From positions 1 through 61,909 of the forward strand of contig CAMLLD010000036.1 of the NCBI GenBank assembly GCA_946480785.1: a stretch of DNA of 61,909 nucleotides, written 5' to 3'. This document shows positions 48,600 through 58,200 of the stretch, in pieces (the first letter of the stretch is position 1; every line of letters begins with the position of its first letter). The position numbers were made by a program, and so were the translations under genes. The notes beneath the pieces are model-generated. The model worked only from the letters and a program-made list of their open reading frames with translations. It did not search any database and had not been told where the DNA came from. The stretch is from an uncultured Blastocatellia bacterium. Lineage in GTDB: Bacteria; Acidobacteriota; Blastocatellia; Pyrinomonadales; Pyrinomonadaceae.

Positions 48600-48608
48600 T
48601 CCCGAAGC

Positions 48609-49934
48609 TTGTCTGAAAGCCAGTCAAACCAAACTGTTCCCGACCGGCCGAAGATGTGCCGCAGTTGTGGGGCAATCGTAGGCGCGGGCGAGCCGCAATG
48701 CGCAGTCTGCGGCACGCCTACCTCACTGACGGCGGAACAGCTTCAGGCTTACCGTCCTGCCGATCGCGAAACGATCCGTTTCGCGCGCGCCGTTCTCAGC
48801 CGTCCCAACAAGTTCACGATCGCGTTGCTCGTTGCAAACCTGTTCGTGTTCCTCTTGATGTGGCAATCGAGCGGGACGTCGACGCCGGTGCTGTGGTCCA
48901 GTTTTCCCGAACCGGTGCTGATTGCGTACGGCGCGAAGCTGAACTACCTCATCAACGCTCCGAACTATCAGTGGTGGCGCTTCATCACGCCGATGTTCAT
49001 TCACATCAACCTGCCACACGTGCTGATCAATATGTACAGCCTTTGGATAGTTGGACCATACGTGGAGAAGTTGTATGGCTCGGCGAAGTTCATTGTGTTT
49101 TGGGTGTTGACGGGTATCGCGGGTGTGGTGGCGAGTTATCTGACGGTGCGGCCCGCTCTGGCGACGAGTTCGCTCGGGCGATTTCTCTTCAAAAACCTGG
49201 ACGTGCCGTCGGCGGGCGCTTCGGGCGCTTTGTTCGGGCTTGTCGGTGTGCTGTTTGTTTTCGGCATCAAGTTTCGCCGTGAACTGCCTGAAGGTTTCAA
49301 GCGTGCGTTCGGCACGGGCATGCTGCCGATCATCATCATCAATCTGTTCATCGGTTTCGTCGGGCGCGGGTTTATCGACAATGCTGCGCATCTTGGTGGC
49401 TTGTTGTCGGGAGCGGCGCTCGCGACATTGGTGGAGTATCGCCGTCCGGGCGAGCGACGCGGGATGGCTACGGCGTGGCGCGTCTTGCAGGTGTTGATGC
49501 TGGCGATCGTGCTGGTCGGGTTCTACGAGACCGCGCGCAATTTTCATCGTTCGCTGGCACTCGCGGTGCAGCCGGCGCTCAGCCAGCAGACGCAGGCATT
49601 TCTCACGTTCGCCGGCGCAATCGACCGCGCGAAACAAAAGACCAACGCCGTCATTCAGGATCGAGATACTCGAAATGTGGATGAGATCGCGCAACAGGCA
49701 AATGAGGCGCCCGCGCCGGATGCACGCGCCGCGGAGTTGCGCGTGCAACTGCTTACGATTCTGGCGAAGGCGACGAGTGCCGCGGCGTCGGCCAGTCCGC
49801 CTGCGGGCGCTGGGCCAAGACGAGCACCGCCGTTGGATCCGAAACTCGGCGAGGAGTTCAGTCAATGGCAAGCGCAGTATGACGCGTGGATGCAGCAGGC
49901 GGTTCAGCAGTACACGACGATTACGTCGAAGTGA
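48609..49934 (+). CDS. Rhomboid-family intramembrane serine protease with N-terminal zinc ribbon
   Basis: A 441-residue protein. A small zinc ribbon (MCRSCGAIVG...CAVCGTPT, about 16-37) precedes about six membrane helices. The catalytic Ser is in PSAGASGALFGLVGVLFVFG (about 206), the His in DNAAHLGGLLSG (about 260), and FITPMFIHINLPHVLINMYS carries the conserved HxxxN-type loop. A long C-terminal cytoplasmic tail is Ala/Pro-rich and probably disordered. The start is a TTG at 48609; an ATG at 48654 would cut at the zinc ribbon and is a weaker alternative. Substrates are unknown. Confidence 0.88.
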   Translation: MSESQSNQTVPDRPKMCRSCGAIVGAGEPQCAVCGTPTSLTAEQLQAYRPADRETIRFARAVLSRPNKFTIALLVANLFVFLLMWQSSGTSTPVLWSSFPEPVLIAYGAKLNYLINAPNYQWWRFITPMFIHINLPHVLINMYSLWIVGPYVEKLYGSAKFIVFWVLTGIAGVVASYLTVRPALATSSLGRFLFKNLDVPSAGASGALFGLVGVLFVFGIKFRRELPEGFKRAFGTGMLPIIIINLFIGFVGRGFIDNAAHLGGLLSGAALATLVEYRRPGERRGMATAWRVLQVLMLAIVLVGFYETARNFHRSLALAVQPALSQQTQAFLTFAGAIDRAKQKTNAVIQDRDTRNVDEIAQQANEAPAPDARAAELRVQLLTILAKATSAAASASPPAGAGPRRAPPLDPKLGEEFSQWQAQYDAWMQQAVQQYTTITSK

Positions 49935-49971
49935 ACTTCGATAAGTCAAAATAATTTTTCAGGAGAACGAG

Positions 49972-50865
49972 ATGGCAATAAGGAAAGTTGGTGTATTGGG
50001 TTGTGGGTTGATGGGCGCGGGTATCGCGCAGGTCGCCGCCACAGCCGGATATGAGACCGTCGTAAAGGAAGTTGCTGAGGAGTTTATTAAGAAAGGTTTT
50101 GGTGGCATCGAGAAGTCGCTGGCGAAGTTTGCGGAAAAAGGAACGATCACGTCCGAGCAGCAGGGTGAGATTCGGGGGCGCCTGTCGGGCACGACGTCGT
50201 TCGAGCAGTTGGCGGATTGCGACATTATTATCGAAGCGATTATTGAAAATCTTGAAGATAAACGGAGCACGTACAGCCAGCTTGACGCGATCTGCAAAGC
50301 GGAAACGATCTTCGCGTCGAATACTTCATCGCTCTCGATTACCGAGATGATGACCGCGACCTCGCCGGAGCGGCAGCAGCGTTTTATTGGTATGCACTTC
50401 TTCAATCCGGTGCCGCTGATGAAGCTGGTGGAAGTGGTGCGCACGATTCTGACGGATGCGGATGTTTACGAAGAGGCGGTGGAGTTTGGGAAGTCGCTGG
50501 GCAAGGTGCCGGTGCGTGCGGGTGACAAGACCGGGTTCATCGTGAATCGATTGCTGGTGCCGTACATGCTCGATGCGATTCGCGCGCTCGAGGAAGGTGT
50601 CGGATCGATCGTCGATATAGATAATGCGATGAAGTTGGGTTGTGGGTATCCGATGGGTCCGTTCACGCTCGGTGATTTTGTGGGTTTGGATACGACGTAC
50701 TACATCGCGGAGATCATGTTCAATGAGTTTCGTGAAAAGCGTTTTGCGCCGCCGCCGTTGTTGAAGCGAATGGTGTTGGCGGGATTGTACGGGCGCAAAA
50801 GCGGCCGCGGCTTTTACGACTACACGAAGGACCCCAAGAACCCCACACCAATGAACCTCGTGTGA
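49972..50865 (+). CDS. 3-hydroxybutyryl-CoA dehydrogenase
   Basis: A 297-residue NAD(P)-dependent short-chain 3-hydroxyacyl-CoA dehydrogenase. It has the N-terminal Rossmann motif GVLGCGLMGAGIAQVAATAG, the catalytic His in FIGMHFFNPVPLMKLVEVV (about 143), ASNTSSLSITEM and the C-terminal helical domain (LGCGYPMGPFTLGDFVGLDT). A good AGGAG ribosome site precedes the ATG. It could act in fatty-acid oxidation or in butyrate/polyhydroxybutyrate metabolism; no partner thiolase or crotonase is nearby. Confidence 0.95.
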   Translation: MAIRKVGVLGCGLMGAGIAQVAATAGYETVVKEVAEEFIKKGFGGIEKSLAKFAEKGTITSEQQGEIRGRLSGTTSFEQLADCDIIIEAIIENLEDKRSTYSQLDAICKAETIFASNTSSLSITEMMTATSPERQQRFIGMHFFNPVPLMKLVEVVRTILTDADVYEEAVEFGKSLGKVPVRAGDKTGFIVNRLLVPYMLDAIRALEEGVGSIVDIDNAMKLGCGYPMGPFTLGDFVGLDTTYYIAEIMFNEFREKRFAPPPLLKRMVLAGLYGRKSGRGFYDYTKDPKNPTPMNLV

Positions 50866-50902
50866 GGCTTTCTGGTAAATCCCGACACTCTGTCGAAGAC
50901 TT

Positions 50903-50935
50903 TAGCCATTTTCGGTAGTAAATAGCCATTTTCGG
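50903..50935. repeat. Two 13-base direct repeats with a 20-base period (possible operator)
   Basis: TAGCCATTTTCGG occurs at 50903-50915 and 50923-50935. The start-to-start distance of 20 bases is about two helical turns, so two proteins could bind the same DNA face. A TAGAAT -10-like box lies downstream, before the small coiled-coil gene at 50998. Confidence 0.5.
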
Positions 50936-50997
50936 CAAGCCTTTCCTGCTCCGCTCCTCCTTTGCGGGTGCTAGAATGCACTCACAAAGGAGAGTAA

Positions 50998-51360
50998 ATG
51001 AGCGAAGACCTTACAAACAACCTCAGACCGAACACCGACGATAACATGAGGCTGCTCCTCATGGCAGTGCAGGAATTGACCTTTCGCGTAGGTAGGAGTG
51101 AGCAGAAGTTCGACGACTTTGCAGAAAGAATTGACCGGCGACTGAATAACACTGATGCTATTCTGCAAAAGGTAGTTTTAGACATCGCACATTTGCAGGA
51201 AGGACAGAAGAGGTTGCAGTCGGACCTTACAGACTTCCGGCGGCATGTCGACCAGCAGTTTCGGACTCTAAGCGGCGAAGTGGAACGTCGTTATCGCGAA
51301 CATGACCAGCGTATCGCCCGATTGGAAACCAACGCGAACCCGCCGAATACTGAAACTTGA
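50998..51360 (+). CDS. Small coiled-coil protein of unknown function
   Basis: A 120-residue protein with an AAAGGAG ribosome site 6 bases before the ATG. Almost the whole chain (about 15-110) is predicted helical with heptad-like spacing ([40 protein letters not shown]), so it likely forms a dimeric or trimeric coiled coil. It has no Cys and no membrane segment. I do not recognise a named family. It ends in the start of ribH (TGATG) and may be co-transcribed with it. Its upstream region carries direct repeats and is less GC-rich than its surroundings. Confidence 0.75.
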   Translation: MSEDLTNNLRPNTDDNMRLLLMAVQELTFRVGRSEQKFDDFAERIDRRLNNTDAILQKVVLDIAHLQEGQKRLQSDLTDFRRHVDQQFRTLSGEVERRYREHDQRIARLETNANPPNTET

Positions 51361-51902
51361 TGCGCCTCAGAGCATCTCCTATACTGCGAAACGAGGTAAC
51401 TATTCAGCTCGCGAGGTCGCAACGGTTGCAGCCGACAGTTCACGAAGGACGACTCAACGCTGAAGGCTTTCGCTTTGCCATCATCGGCAGCCGCTGGAAT
51501 GAATTCATCACCGGACGGCTGGTCGAAGGAGCAGTCGACGCCCTCGAGCGCCTCGGAGCAAAAGAGTCTGCCGTCACCATCTATCGTGTGCCGGGGGCCT
51601 TCGAGCTGCCGTTACTCGCTTTGCGGCTCGCACAGTCGCGCCGCTTCGATGCAATCATTTGCCTCGGCACGATCATCCGCGGACAAACACCGCACTTCGA
51701 CTACATCGCCAATGAAGTCGCGCGCGGTATTTCTCATGCCGGACTGGAATCAGGACTGCCGGTAGTCTTTGGCGTCGTCACAGCCGACACTGTGGATCAA
51801 GCCATCGATCGCGCCGGCGTGAAGCTCGGTAATAAAGGTTTTGAAGCCGCGATGACCGCGGTAGAATTGGCAAGCTTATACAAGGAAGCGTTCGACGCTT
51901 AA
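51360..51902 (+). CDS. ribH: 6,7-dimethyl-8-ribityllumazine synthase
   Basis: RibH condenses the ribityl-aminouracil and dihydroxybutanone phosphate to make lumazine, the precursor of riboflavin. From the ATG at 51360 the protein is 180 residues, with an N-terminal extension of about 30. Core motifs are [40 protein letters not shown] text ([19 protein letters not shown]) and the active site [20 protein letters not shown] with the catalytic His. It precedes nusB, a common ribH-nusB pairing. No flavin riboswitch sequence is visible upstream. Confidence 0.95.
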   Translation: MRLRASPILRNEVTIQLARSQRLQPTVHEGRLNAEGFRFAIIGSRWNEFITGRLVEGAVDALERLGAKESAVTIYRVPGAFELPLLALRLAQSRRFDAIICLGTIIRGQTPHFDYIANEVARGISHAGLESGLPVVFGVVTADTVDQAIDRAGVKLGNKGFEAAMTAVELASLYKEAFDA

Positions 51903-51937
51903 TCGTTAAAGTCAATATCGGTAGTTGGTAATTCTTT

Positions 51938-52396
51938 ATGGGTTCGCGACGTAAGGCACGCGAATGTGCCTTGCAAATGCTCTTTGCGGCTGATGTTGCC
52001 GAAATGCCCACGGACGAAGTCGTCCGTAGTTACTGGGCTGAACTCGGGGAATCGGATCTCGACGAGACGGCCCGCGCCTTCGCCACGCGTTTAGCCACCG
52101 GCACACTTTCCAATCTGGCACTGCTCGACGAGCGCATCCGCTCACGAGCCGAACACTGGCGTATCTCGCGTATGGCCGTCGTCGATCGCAACATCCTGCG
52201 ACTCGCCGTTTACGAATTTCTTTACGAACCGACTCCTCGCACCGTCGCCATCAATGAGGCTCTCGAAATCGCGCGCCGCTTCTCAACTTATGAAGCGACG
52301 CAATTCATCAACGGCATTCTCGACGCGATCAAGCGCGACCTCGACGAGCAGCAGCCACAACAAAACGTCCGGCCCGAAACGGAAGACGGCGATTAG
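51938..52396 (+). CDS. nusB: Transcription antitermination factor NusB
   Basis: A 152-residue all-helical protein that binds boxA RNA with NusE to allow antitermination of rRNA operons. It starts GSRRKARECALQMLFAADVA and contains FATRLATGTLSNLALLDERI, RMAVVDRNILRLAVYEFLYE and the end ATQFINGILDAIKRDL, all matching NusB. It follows ribH by 35 bases and is followed by the kinase gene after 2 bases. Confidence 0.96.
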   Translation: MGSRRKARECALQMLFAADVAEMPTDEVVRSYWAELGESDLDETARAFATRLATGTLSNLALLDERIRSRAEHWRISRMAVVDRNILRLAVYEFLYEPTPRTVAINEALEIARRFSTYEATQFINGILDAIKRDLDEQQPQQNVRPETEDGD

Positions 52397-52398
52397 CC

Positions 52399-53451
52399 GT
52401 GAGTATCAACGATCGAGTAGATCAGATTTCGACCACAATCGAGGAGTTGCGACAAGCGTCGACCGACGGTCGCAAGTCCCGGCAATTACTCGACTCGCTC
52501 TTTCGCACCGTACACAGTTTCAAGGCGGCCGCCTCAGCTGAAGGTTTGACCAACCTGAGCCGCACTGCTCACGAATTCGAAGACATCCTGCACGGTTTAC
52601 GCACGGGTAAGATCACGCTAGACGCTGAAGTTTTGCGAGTGTTCGATCAAACGATCGTTGCGCTGCGTGAAGGAACTCAGATTTCGGGGTTCGCGCGTCT
52701 CAACAACCGTCCGTCCACTTTCTCCGACACGCTGCCTGCTGAATTTGCAAAGCTGAAAGATGATGAGAAACACCGCGCCACTGCGGCACTGCGTGAAGGC
52801 GCAAACCTCTACGTTATGAACGTAGAGTTTGAAGTAAGTGATTTTGACGAGCGGTTTCGCCAACTGAAAGAACGTTTGGAACACGACACTGAGATCATCT
52901 CGGTATCTCCGAGCATGCACGACGACCACATCAGTTTTCAGGTCGTCTACGCCAGCGAGTCTGAAAAAATCCCCCTCCGGACTGTCCTCCGGCAAGCGGC
53001 ACGCGCGGGCACCGCAGCCGCCACCCAGCTCGGAAAGCAAATCGAGTTTGTCGTTGTTAGTGAGGAGTTCTTGTTAGACAAACGCTGGGCTGACGCGCTC
53101 ATCGACGCCTTACTCCACCTGGTACGCAACGCTGTCGACCACGGTATCGACTCGCGCGGAAGAGTAGTTCTCCAAGTCACAACGAACGGCCCGCTAATAC
53201 AAATTTCTGTTACCGACGACGGCCGCGGTATCGCGCCCGAAAAGCTGCCGCTGCTTTTTCAACCCGGCTTCTCAACCGCGGCGGAGATAACCGAACTCTC
53301 CGGCCGCGGCGTAGGTCTCGATGCAGTGAAGGCGGCGATTGAAGGGTTAGGTGGTAGCGTGAGCGTCACAAGCGAACCGACGAAGGGAGCTTCATTCAAA
53401 ATCAATTTGCCAAACCCATCTAAGAGGCCCAATCCATCTTCGGATGCATAG
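52399..53451 (+). CDS. CheA-like histidine kinase lacking dimerisation and CheW-like domains
   Basis: A 350-residue protein from a GTG at 52399. An Hpt domain (about 1-100) holds the phospho-accepting His39 in FRTVHSFKAAASAEGLTNLS. A middle part (about 130-190) resembles the CheA regulator-binding segment. The ATP-binding domain (about 215-345) has the N box LIDALLHLVRNAVDHGIDSR, the G1 box VTDDGRGIAPEKL and the G2 box LSGRGVGLDAVKAA. The usual P3 dimerisation helices and the P5 CheW-like domain are missing. It may phosphorylate a response regulator outside chemotaxis. It follows nusB by 2 bases and its 3' end overlaps the convergent amidase gene by 32 bases. Confidence 0.85.
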   Translation: MSINDRVDQISTTIEELRQASTDGRKSRQLLDSLFRTVHSFKAAASAEGLTNLSRTAHEFEDILHGLRTGKITLDAEVLRVFDQTIVALREGTQISGFARLNNRPSTFSDTLPAEFAKLKDDEKHRATAALREGANLYVMNVEFEVSDFDERFRQLKERLEHDTEIISVSPSMHDDHISFQVVYASESEKIPLRTVLRQAARAGTAAATQLGKQIEFVVVSEEFLLDKRWADALIDALLHLVRNAVDHGIDSRGRVVLQVTTNGPLIQISVTDDGRGIAPEKLPLLFQPGFSTAAEITELSGRGVGLDAVKAAIEGLGGSVSVTSEPTKGASFKINLPNPSKRPNPSSDA

Positions 53452-55213
53452 CGTGCCACTGCGTCGCGCGCTCGTACGCCAGCGCCACGCGCAACGGCGA
53501 CACCTCATCATAAACGCCGCCCGTAAACATGATCGCCAGTGGCAGGTCGTTCAAAAACCCGCACGGCAACACCACCGCCGGATGGCCCGTTAAATTCGTA
53601 ACGAGCAAACTCGCACTCCCCGGTGCGGGACTAACAAACACGTCCCACTGCGACATCAACTGCTCCATCTCACGCATCAACATCGTCCGGATGCGCTGTG
53701 CCCGCAGATACTCCACCGCCGGAATGAATCGCGACGTGCGAAACGAGTTGGGCCAATCGCCCGGCGACTGCCCCGACAACTGATTCACCCGCCCGTCGCG
53801 CGTGATGTCGTCAAAGGCCGCCGCCGCTTCGGCAGTCAAGATGAAGCGCAGTGAAGCAAAAGGCAACTTCGGCATCTCGATCGGTGTCAACTTCGCGCCC
53901 GCCTTCTCTAAAACATCGAGAGCGGTCTTATAGATCGCGCGGCGTTGCTCAAACTGTTGCCGCTGCTGATCGTTCTGCGGTTGAAAACCCGCGCCCTCGA
54001 ATTCACTCTTGAGATAACCGATACGCAACGTGCTGATGTTCGTGTCGGGATTCCAGTTGAACGGCGCGTCGCCCACCGTGATGTCTTTGCCGTCGGGACC
54101 GTAGATCGCGTGTAACGCCGCCGCGCAGTCTTCAACGCCGCGACAGATCGGGCCGATCTTGTCCATGGTCCAACTTAAACCCATCGCGCCGTATCGGCTC
54201 ACACGCCCGTACGTCGGACGCAAACCCGTGCAGCCGCAGCGCGACGACGGCGAAACGATCGACCCTAACGTTTCCGTGCCGATAGAGAAACCGACTAAAC
54301 CCGCAGCGGTCGCCGAAGCTGGACCAGCCGAAGAGCCACTCGATCCCTGTTGCGTGTCTTCCGGCTGCCACGGGTTGCGCGTCACGCCACCGAACCACCG
54401 CGGGCCCTGGGCCAACGCGCCCATCGACAACTTCGCGACCAACACGGCGCCCGCGTCGTTCAATCTTTCAACTACGGTCGCGTCGTAATCGATGACCTGA
54501 TCGCGATACGGCTCGGCGCCCCACGTCGTCTTGATGCCTTTCGTGGCGAACAGATCTTTCGCGCCCCATGGAATGCCGTGCAGCGGCCCGCGATATTTGC
54601 CGCGCTTGATCTCAGCGTCGGCAGCGGCGGCTTGTTTCAGCGCGAGATCTTCCGTGAGCGTGACGACGCACAACAGCTTCGGACCAAAACGCTTCAACCG
54701 CGCGAGGTACATCTTCGTCAACTCGGTCGACGAAACACGCCGCGTGCGAATCAACTCCGCGAGCTGCGGCACGGTCGCAAACGCCAGCTCCTCGACGCTC
54801 TTGAATAGCGCAGGTTCTGTCCGGCCAAAGCGAAACTTCGTCTTCGGCACATAGAGTTCCTTCTTCGCGCGCGCGGGATGAAACGCGATCGCCGGTTCGG
54901 TATCGAGCGGCACGTCGACCTTGCGGATCGTTTCATACGCATCGAGGTTGCGATTGACGCCGCTGAGCGCCATCGCTTCCTGTGCGTCAGTGAGCTCGAT
55001 GCCGATCAGCTTCTCCGTCTGATCGAGCATCTCTTTGGTGACGCGCGCCGCGGGCGTAGGTGAAGGCGATGGCGACGGAGTTGGCGTTTGCGCCAGCGCA
55101 TTCAAAGGCATTTGCGTCGCGGCGACGCCGGCGATTCCGAGCGCGGGCAGCGCTTTCACGAAGGTGCGGCGGTCAACGCCGCCTCGTTGCTTATTCGGTT
55201 TTGTCTTTTTCAT
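53420..55213 (-). CDS. Tat-exported amidase (amidase signature family)
   Basis: A 597-residue protein. The N terminus has a twin-arginine signal (GGVDRRTFVKALPALGIAGV), so it should be exported folded. The amidase signature domain (about 150-590) has the Ser-cisSer-Lys triad: Lys in GIPWGAKDLFATKG (about 218), the Ser pair in TQQGSSGSSAGPASA (about 288) and the nucleophile in TETLGSIVSPSSRCG (about 317). It is related to the GatA fold but not part of an aminoacyl-tRNA amidotransferase. The substrate is unknown; hydrolysis of aryl or peptide amides is possible. It is transcribed convergently with the CheA-like kinase. Confidence 0.92.
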   Translation of the reverse strand: MKKTKPNKQRGGVDRRTFVKALPALGIAGVAATQMPLNALAQTPTPSPSPSPTPAARVTKEMLDQTEKLIGIELTDAQEAMALSGVNRNLDAYETIRKVDVPLDTEPAIAFHPARAKKELYVPKTKFRFGRTEPALFKSVEELAFATVPQLAELIRTRRVSSTELTKMYLARLKRFGPKLLCVVTLTEDLALKQAAAADAEIKRGKYRGPLHGIPWGAKDLFATKGIKTTWGAEPYRDQVIDYDATVVERLNDAGAVLVAKLSMGALAQGPRWFGGVTRNPWQPEDTQQGSSGSSAGPASATAAGLVGFSIGTETLGSIVSPSSRCGCTGLRPTYGRVSRYGAMGLSWTMDKIGPICRGVEDCAAALHAIYGPDGKDITVGDAPFNWNPDTNISTLRIGYLKSEFEGAGFQPQNDQQRQQFEQRRAIYKTALDVLEKAGAKLTPIEMPKLPFASLRFILTAEAAAAFDDITRDGRVNQLSGQSPGDWPNSFRTSRFIPAVEYLRAQRIRTMLMREMEQLMSQWDVFVSPAPGSASLLVTNLTGHPAVVLPCGFLNDLPLAIMFTGGVYDEVSPLRVALAYERATQWHAMHPKMDWAS

Positions 55214-55292
55214 AGGTCAGTGCAAATGAGTGCCGGAGATGATAGTCTATTCCTTCAACAAACTACACAAATTTCAAAGATAGGTAAGTAGA

Positions 55293-58200
55293 TTGAGTCA
55301 GCAAAACACGACCGATTTGTCAGAAATGATCGCCGAGGAATTTGGCGCGAACGCCGAGTACGTGCAGGCCCTGCTCGAGCGTTTCCGCAGCAATCCCGAT
55401 CTCGTCGACGACTCCTGGCGGTCCTATTTCAGTGAAATACTCGGCGACGGCGCGGGCGTAACGCAAACGTCCGGCAACGGCGCAAAAGCCACGGCCCAAG
55501 TCGCAGTCGTTGAAACCGACGATGCTCGTGGCGCGCGCGTGGAATCGAGCTCCGCCGCCGCACCGGCGAGCGCTCGGAAGCCGGCTCCGCAACCCGTCGA
55601 GGCCCGTCCCCCTGCGGACGTCGAAGCGATCCCGCTGCGTGGTCCGGCGTTGAAGATCGTCGAGAACATGGAGAGCAGTCTGAATGTTCCGACTGCGACT
55701 TCCGAAAGACGAATTCCCGTAAAACTCCTCGATGAGAACCGCCGAATCATTAACCAATATCTCGCCGAACACGATCGCGGCAAAGCGTCATACACACACT
55801 TGATCGCGTTCGCAGTGCTGCGCGCGCTCGAAGTCTATCCGCAACTCAATGACGGCTACTTCAACGGCGAAGGTGGACCAGCAAGACTAAAACGCCCGCA
55901 CGTGAATCTTGGCGTCGCGGTCGATCTCACGAAGAAGGACGGCACGCGCACGTTGCTCGTGCCGAACATCAAGAACGCCGAGAGCCTGAGCTTCTCGCAG
56001 TTTCTCACCGCTTACGACGACGTCATCAAACGAGCGCGTGAAGGAAAATTGCAGGTTGGGGATTTCCAGGGCACGACCATCTCGCTGACGAACCCGGGAA
56101 CGATCGGCACGGTGGCTTCGATTCCGCGTTTGATGGAAGGCCAGTCGGTGATCGTCGCGACCGGCGCGATCGAATATCCGGCCGAGTATCAGGCGATGGC
56201 AGCCGAAGCGTTGTCGCAACTCGGCATCAGCAAAGCGATCTCGATCAGCAGCACTTACGATCATCGCGTCATTCAGGGCGCGGAGTCGGGCGCGTTTCTC
56301 GCGCGCGTGCACGAGTACATCATCGGCAAGCACAATTTTTACGACGACATCTTCGCCGACCTCGGCATTCCGCACGTGCCGTTTCGCTGGAACACGGATC
56401 GCAATCCGTTCTTCATGCCCGGCGATCAGGTGCTCGAGCAGAGTATCAAGGAAGCGCGCGTGATCGAGTTGATCAATGCGTATCGCGTGCGCGGCCACTT
56501 GATCGCCGACACCGATCCGCTGCACGCACTGCCGCGTCTCTATCATCCCGAGCTCGACATCGAGACTTATGGCCTGACCATTTGGGACTTGGATCGAGTG
56601 TTCACGACCGATGGTCTCGCGAACAAACAAGCATCGACGCTGCGCGAAATTCTCGATGTGCTGCAACGCGCGTATTGCGGCAAGGTCGGCGTCGAGTATC
56701 GCCACATTCAAAGCAAAGAAGAGAAGCTTTGGATCCGCGAACAGATCCGCCGCCAGTTCGTCGAACCGGAGCCGCTGCCCGTTGAAGTAAAGAAACGTTT
56801 GCTTTGGAAGCTGATCTCGGCCGAACAGTTCGAGCGCTTTCTGCACACGAAATACCTGGGCCAGAAACGCTTCTCGCTCGAAGGCTGTGAAACAGTGATT
56901 CCGGTGCTCGATAAGTTGATCGACGGCGCGGGCGAACGTGGCGTGGAAGACATCGTCTTCGGTATGGCCCATCGTGGCCGTTTGAACGTGCTCGCGAATG
57001 TTATCGGCGGCTTGTGCGAACGCATCTTCGCGGCGTTCGAAGGCTCGGTGCATCCGGAGTTTCCCGCCGACGAAGGCGACGTGAAATATCACCAGGGCGC
57101 GAGCGGCGAACGCACCCTCGACGGCGGTCGCAAAGTGCGATTGACGTTGTCGCCGAATCCGAGCCATCTCGAAGCAGTCGATCCGGTGGTGGAAGGCATG
57201 GTCCGCGCGACGCAGGACGAGATCCTGGGCCAACGCGACGCGACCCGCGAACAGGTGATCGATCTCGCGTTGCCGGTGTTGCTGCACGGCGATGCGGCGT
57301 TTGCCGGCCAGGGCATCGTGATGGAGACGTTGAACCTTGCGGGCCTCAAAGGCTATCGCACCGGCGGCACGATCCACATCATCATCAACAACCAAATCGG
57401 TTTCACCACGTCGCCCGAAGCGGGACGTTCGACGATCTATTCGACCGACGTCGCGCGCATGACGCAGTTACCGATCTTTCACATCAACGGCGACGATCCC
57501 GAAGCCGCTTATCGCGTGTTGCAGATCGCTTTGGACTACCGGCAGGAGTTCAACAAAGACGTCGTGCTTGATCTCATCGGATTTCGCCGTCTTGGTCACA
57601 ACGAGACTGACGAGCCGAGCTACACACAGCCCCTGATGTATGCGCGCGTGAAAGCGCATCCCGGCGTGCGCACGCTCTACGCGCAACGATTGATCAAGGA
57701 AGGCGTCGTCACCGAAGACGAAGTCAAGAGCCTGATCGATCAGCGTATTCGTGGTTACGAATCAGCCCTCGCGAATGCGAAGCGAGAAGTCGCGGAAGAG
57801 CCGGTGCAAACGGGCGCGCGCGTCGAAGAGCTCGATGGTTCGGAGGTGATTCCGACCGGAGTCGCGGCGGAGACGATTCGCAGCCTCGCGCACAAGATCG
57901 CCGTCGTTCCCGAAGGCTTCAACGTCAATCCGAAGATGGTGGGCCAACTCGCGCGGCGCGCGAAGATGGGCGACGGCGCGGCGCCGCTCGATTGGGCGTT
58001 TGCTGAGTCGGTCGCATTTGGCTCGCTCGTGCTGGAAGGCAGACGCGTGCGTTTGAGCGGACAGGATTCCGGCCGCGGCACGTTCAGCCAGCGGCACGCG
58101 GTGCTCTACGACACGCAGACCGGGAAATCGTGGTCGCCGCTTTCCGGGTTGCGTTCGCAAGCGAATCCGTCGGCGCGCTTTGAAGTATTTGACAGCTCAT

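Noticed and set aside
48723..49949. A 408-codon open frame opposite the rhomboid gene
   Set aside because: Very Arg/Gln/His-rich and without motifs; the plus-strand rhomboid has catalytic residues and membrane helices.
51303..51360. FMN riboswitch upstream of ribH
   Set aside because: The conserved flavin aptamer segments are absent and the region is coding sequence of the preceding gene.
53420..55213. Annotating the amidase as GatA
   Set aside because: It has a Tat export signal and about 140 extra N-terminal residues, with no gatB or gatC near, so a translation role is unlikely.
55887..57395. A 502-codon open frame opposite kgd
   Set aside because: Antisense shadow; kgd motifs run through the whole region on the plus strand.
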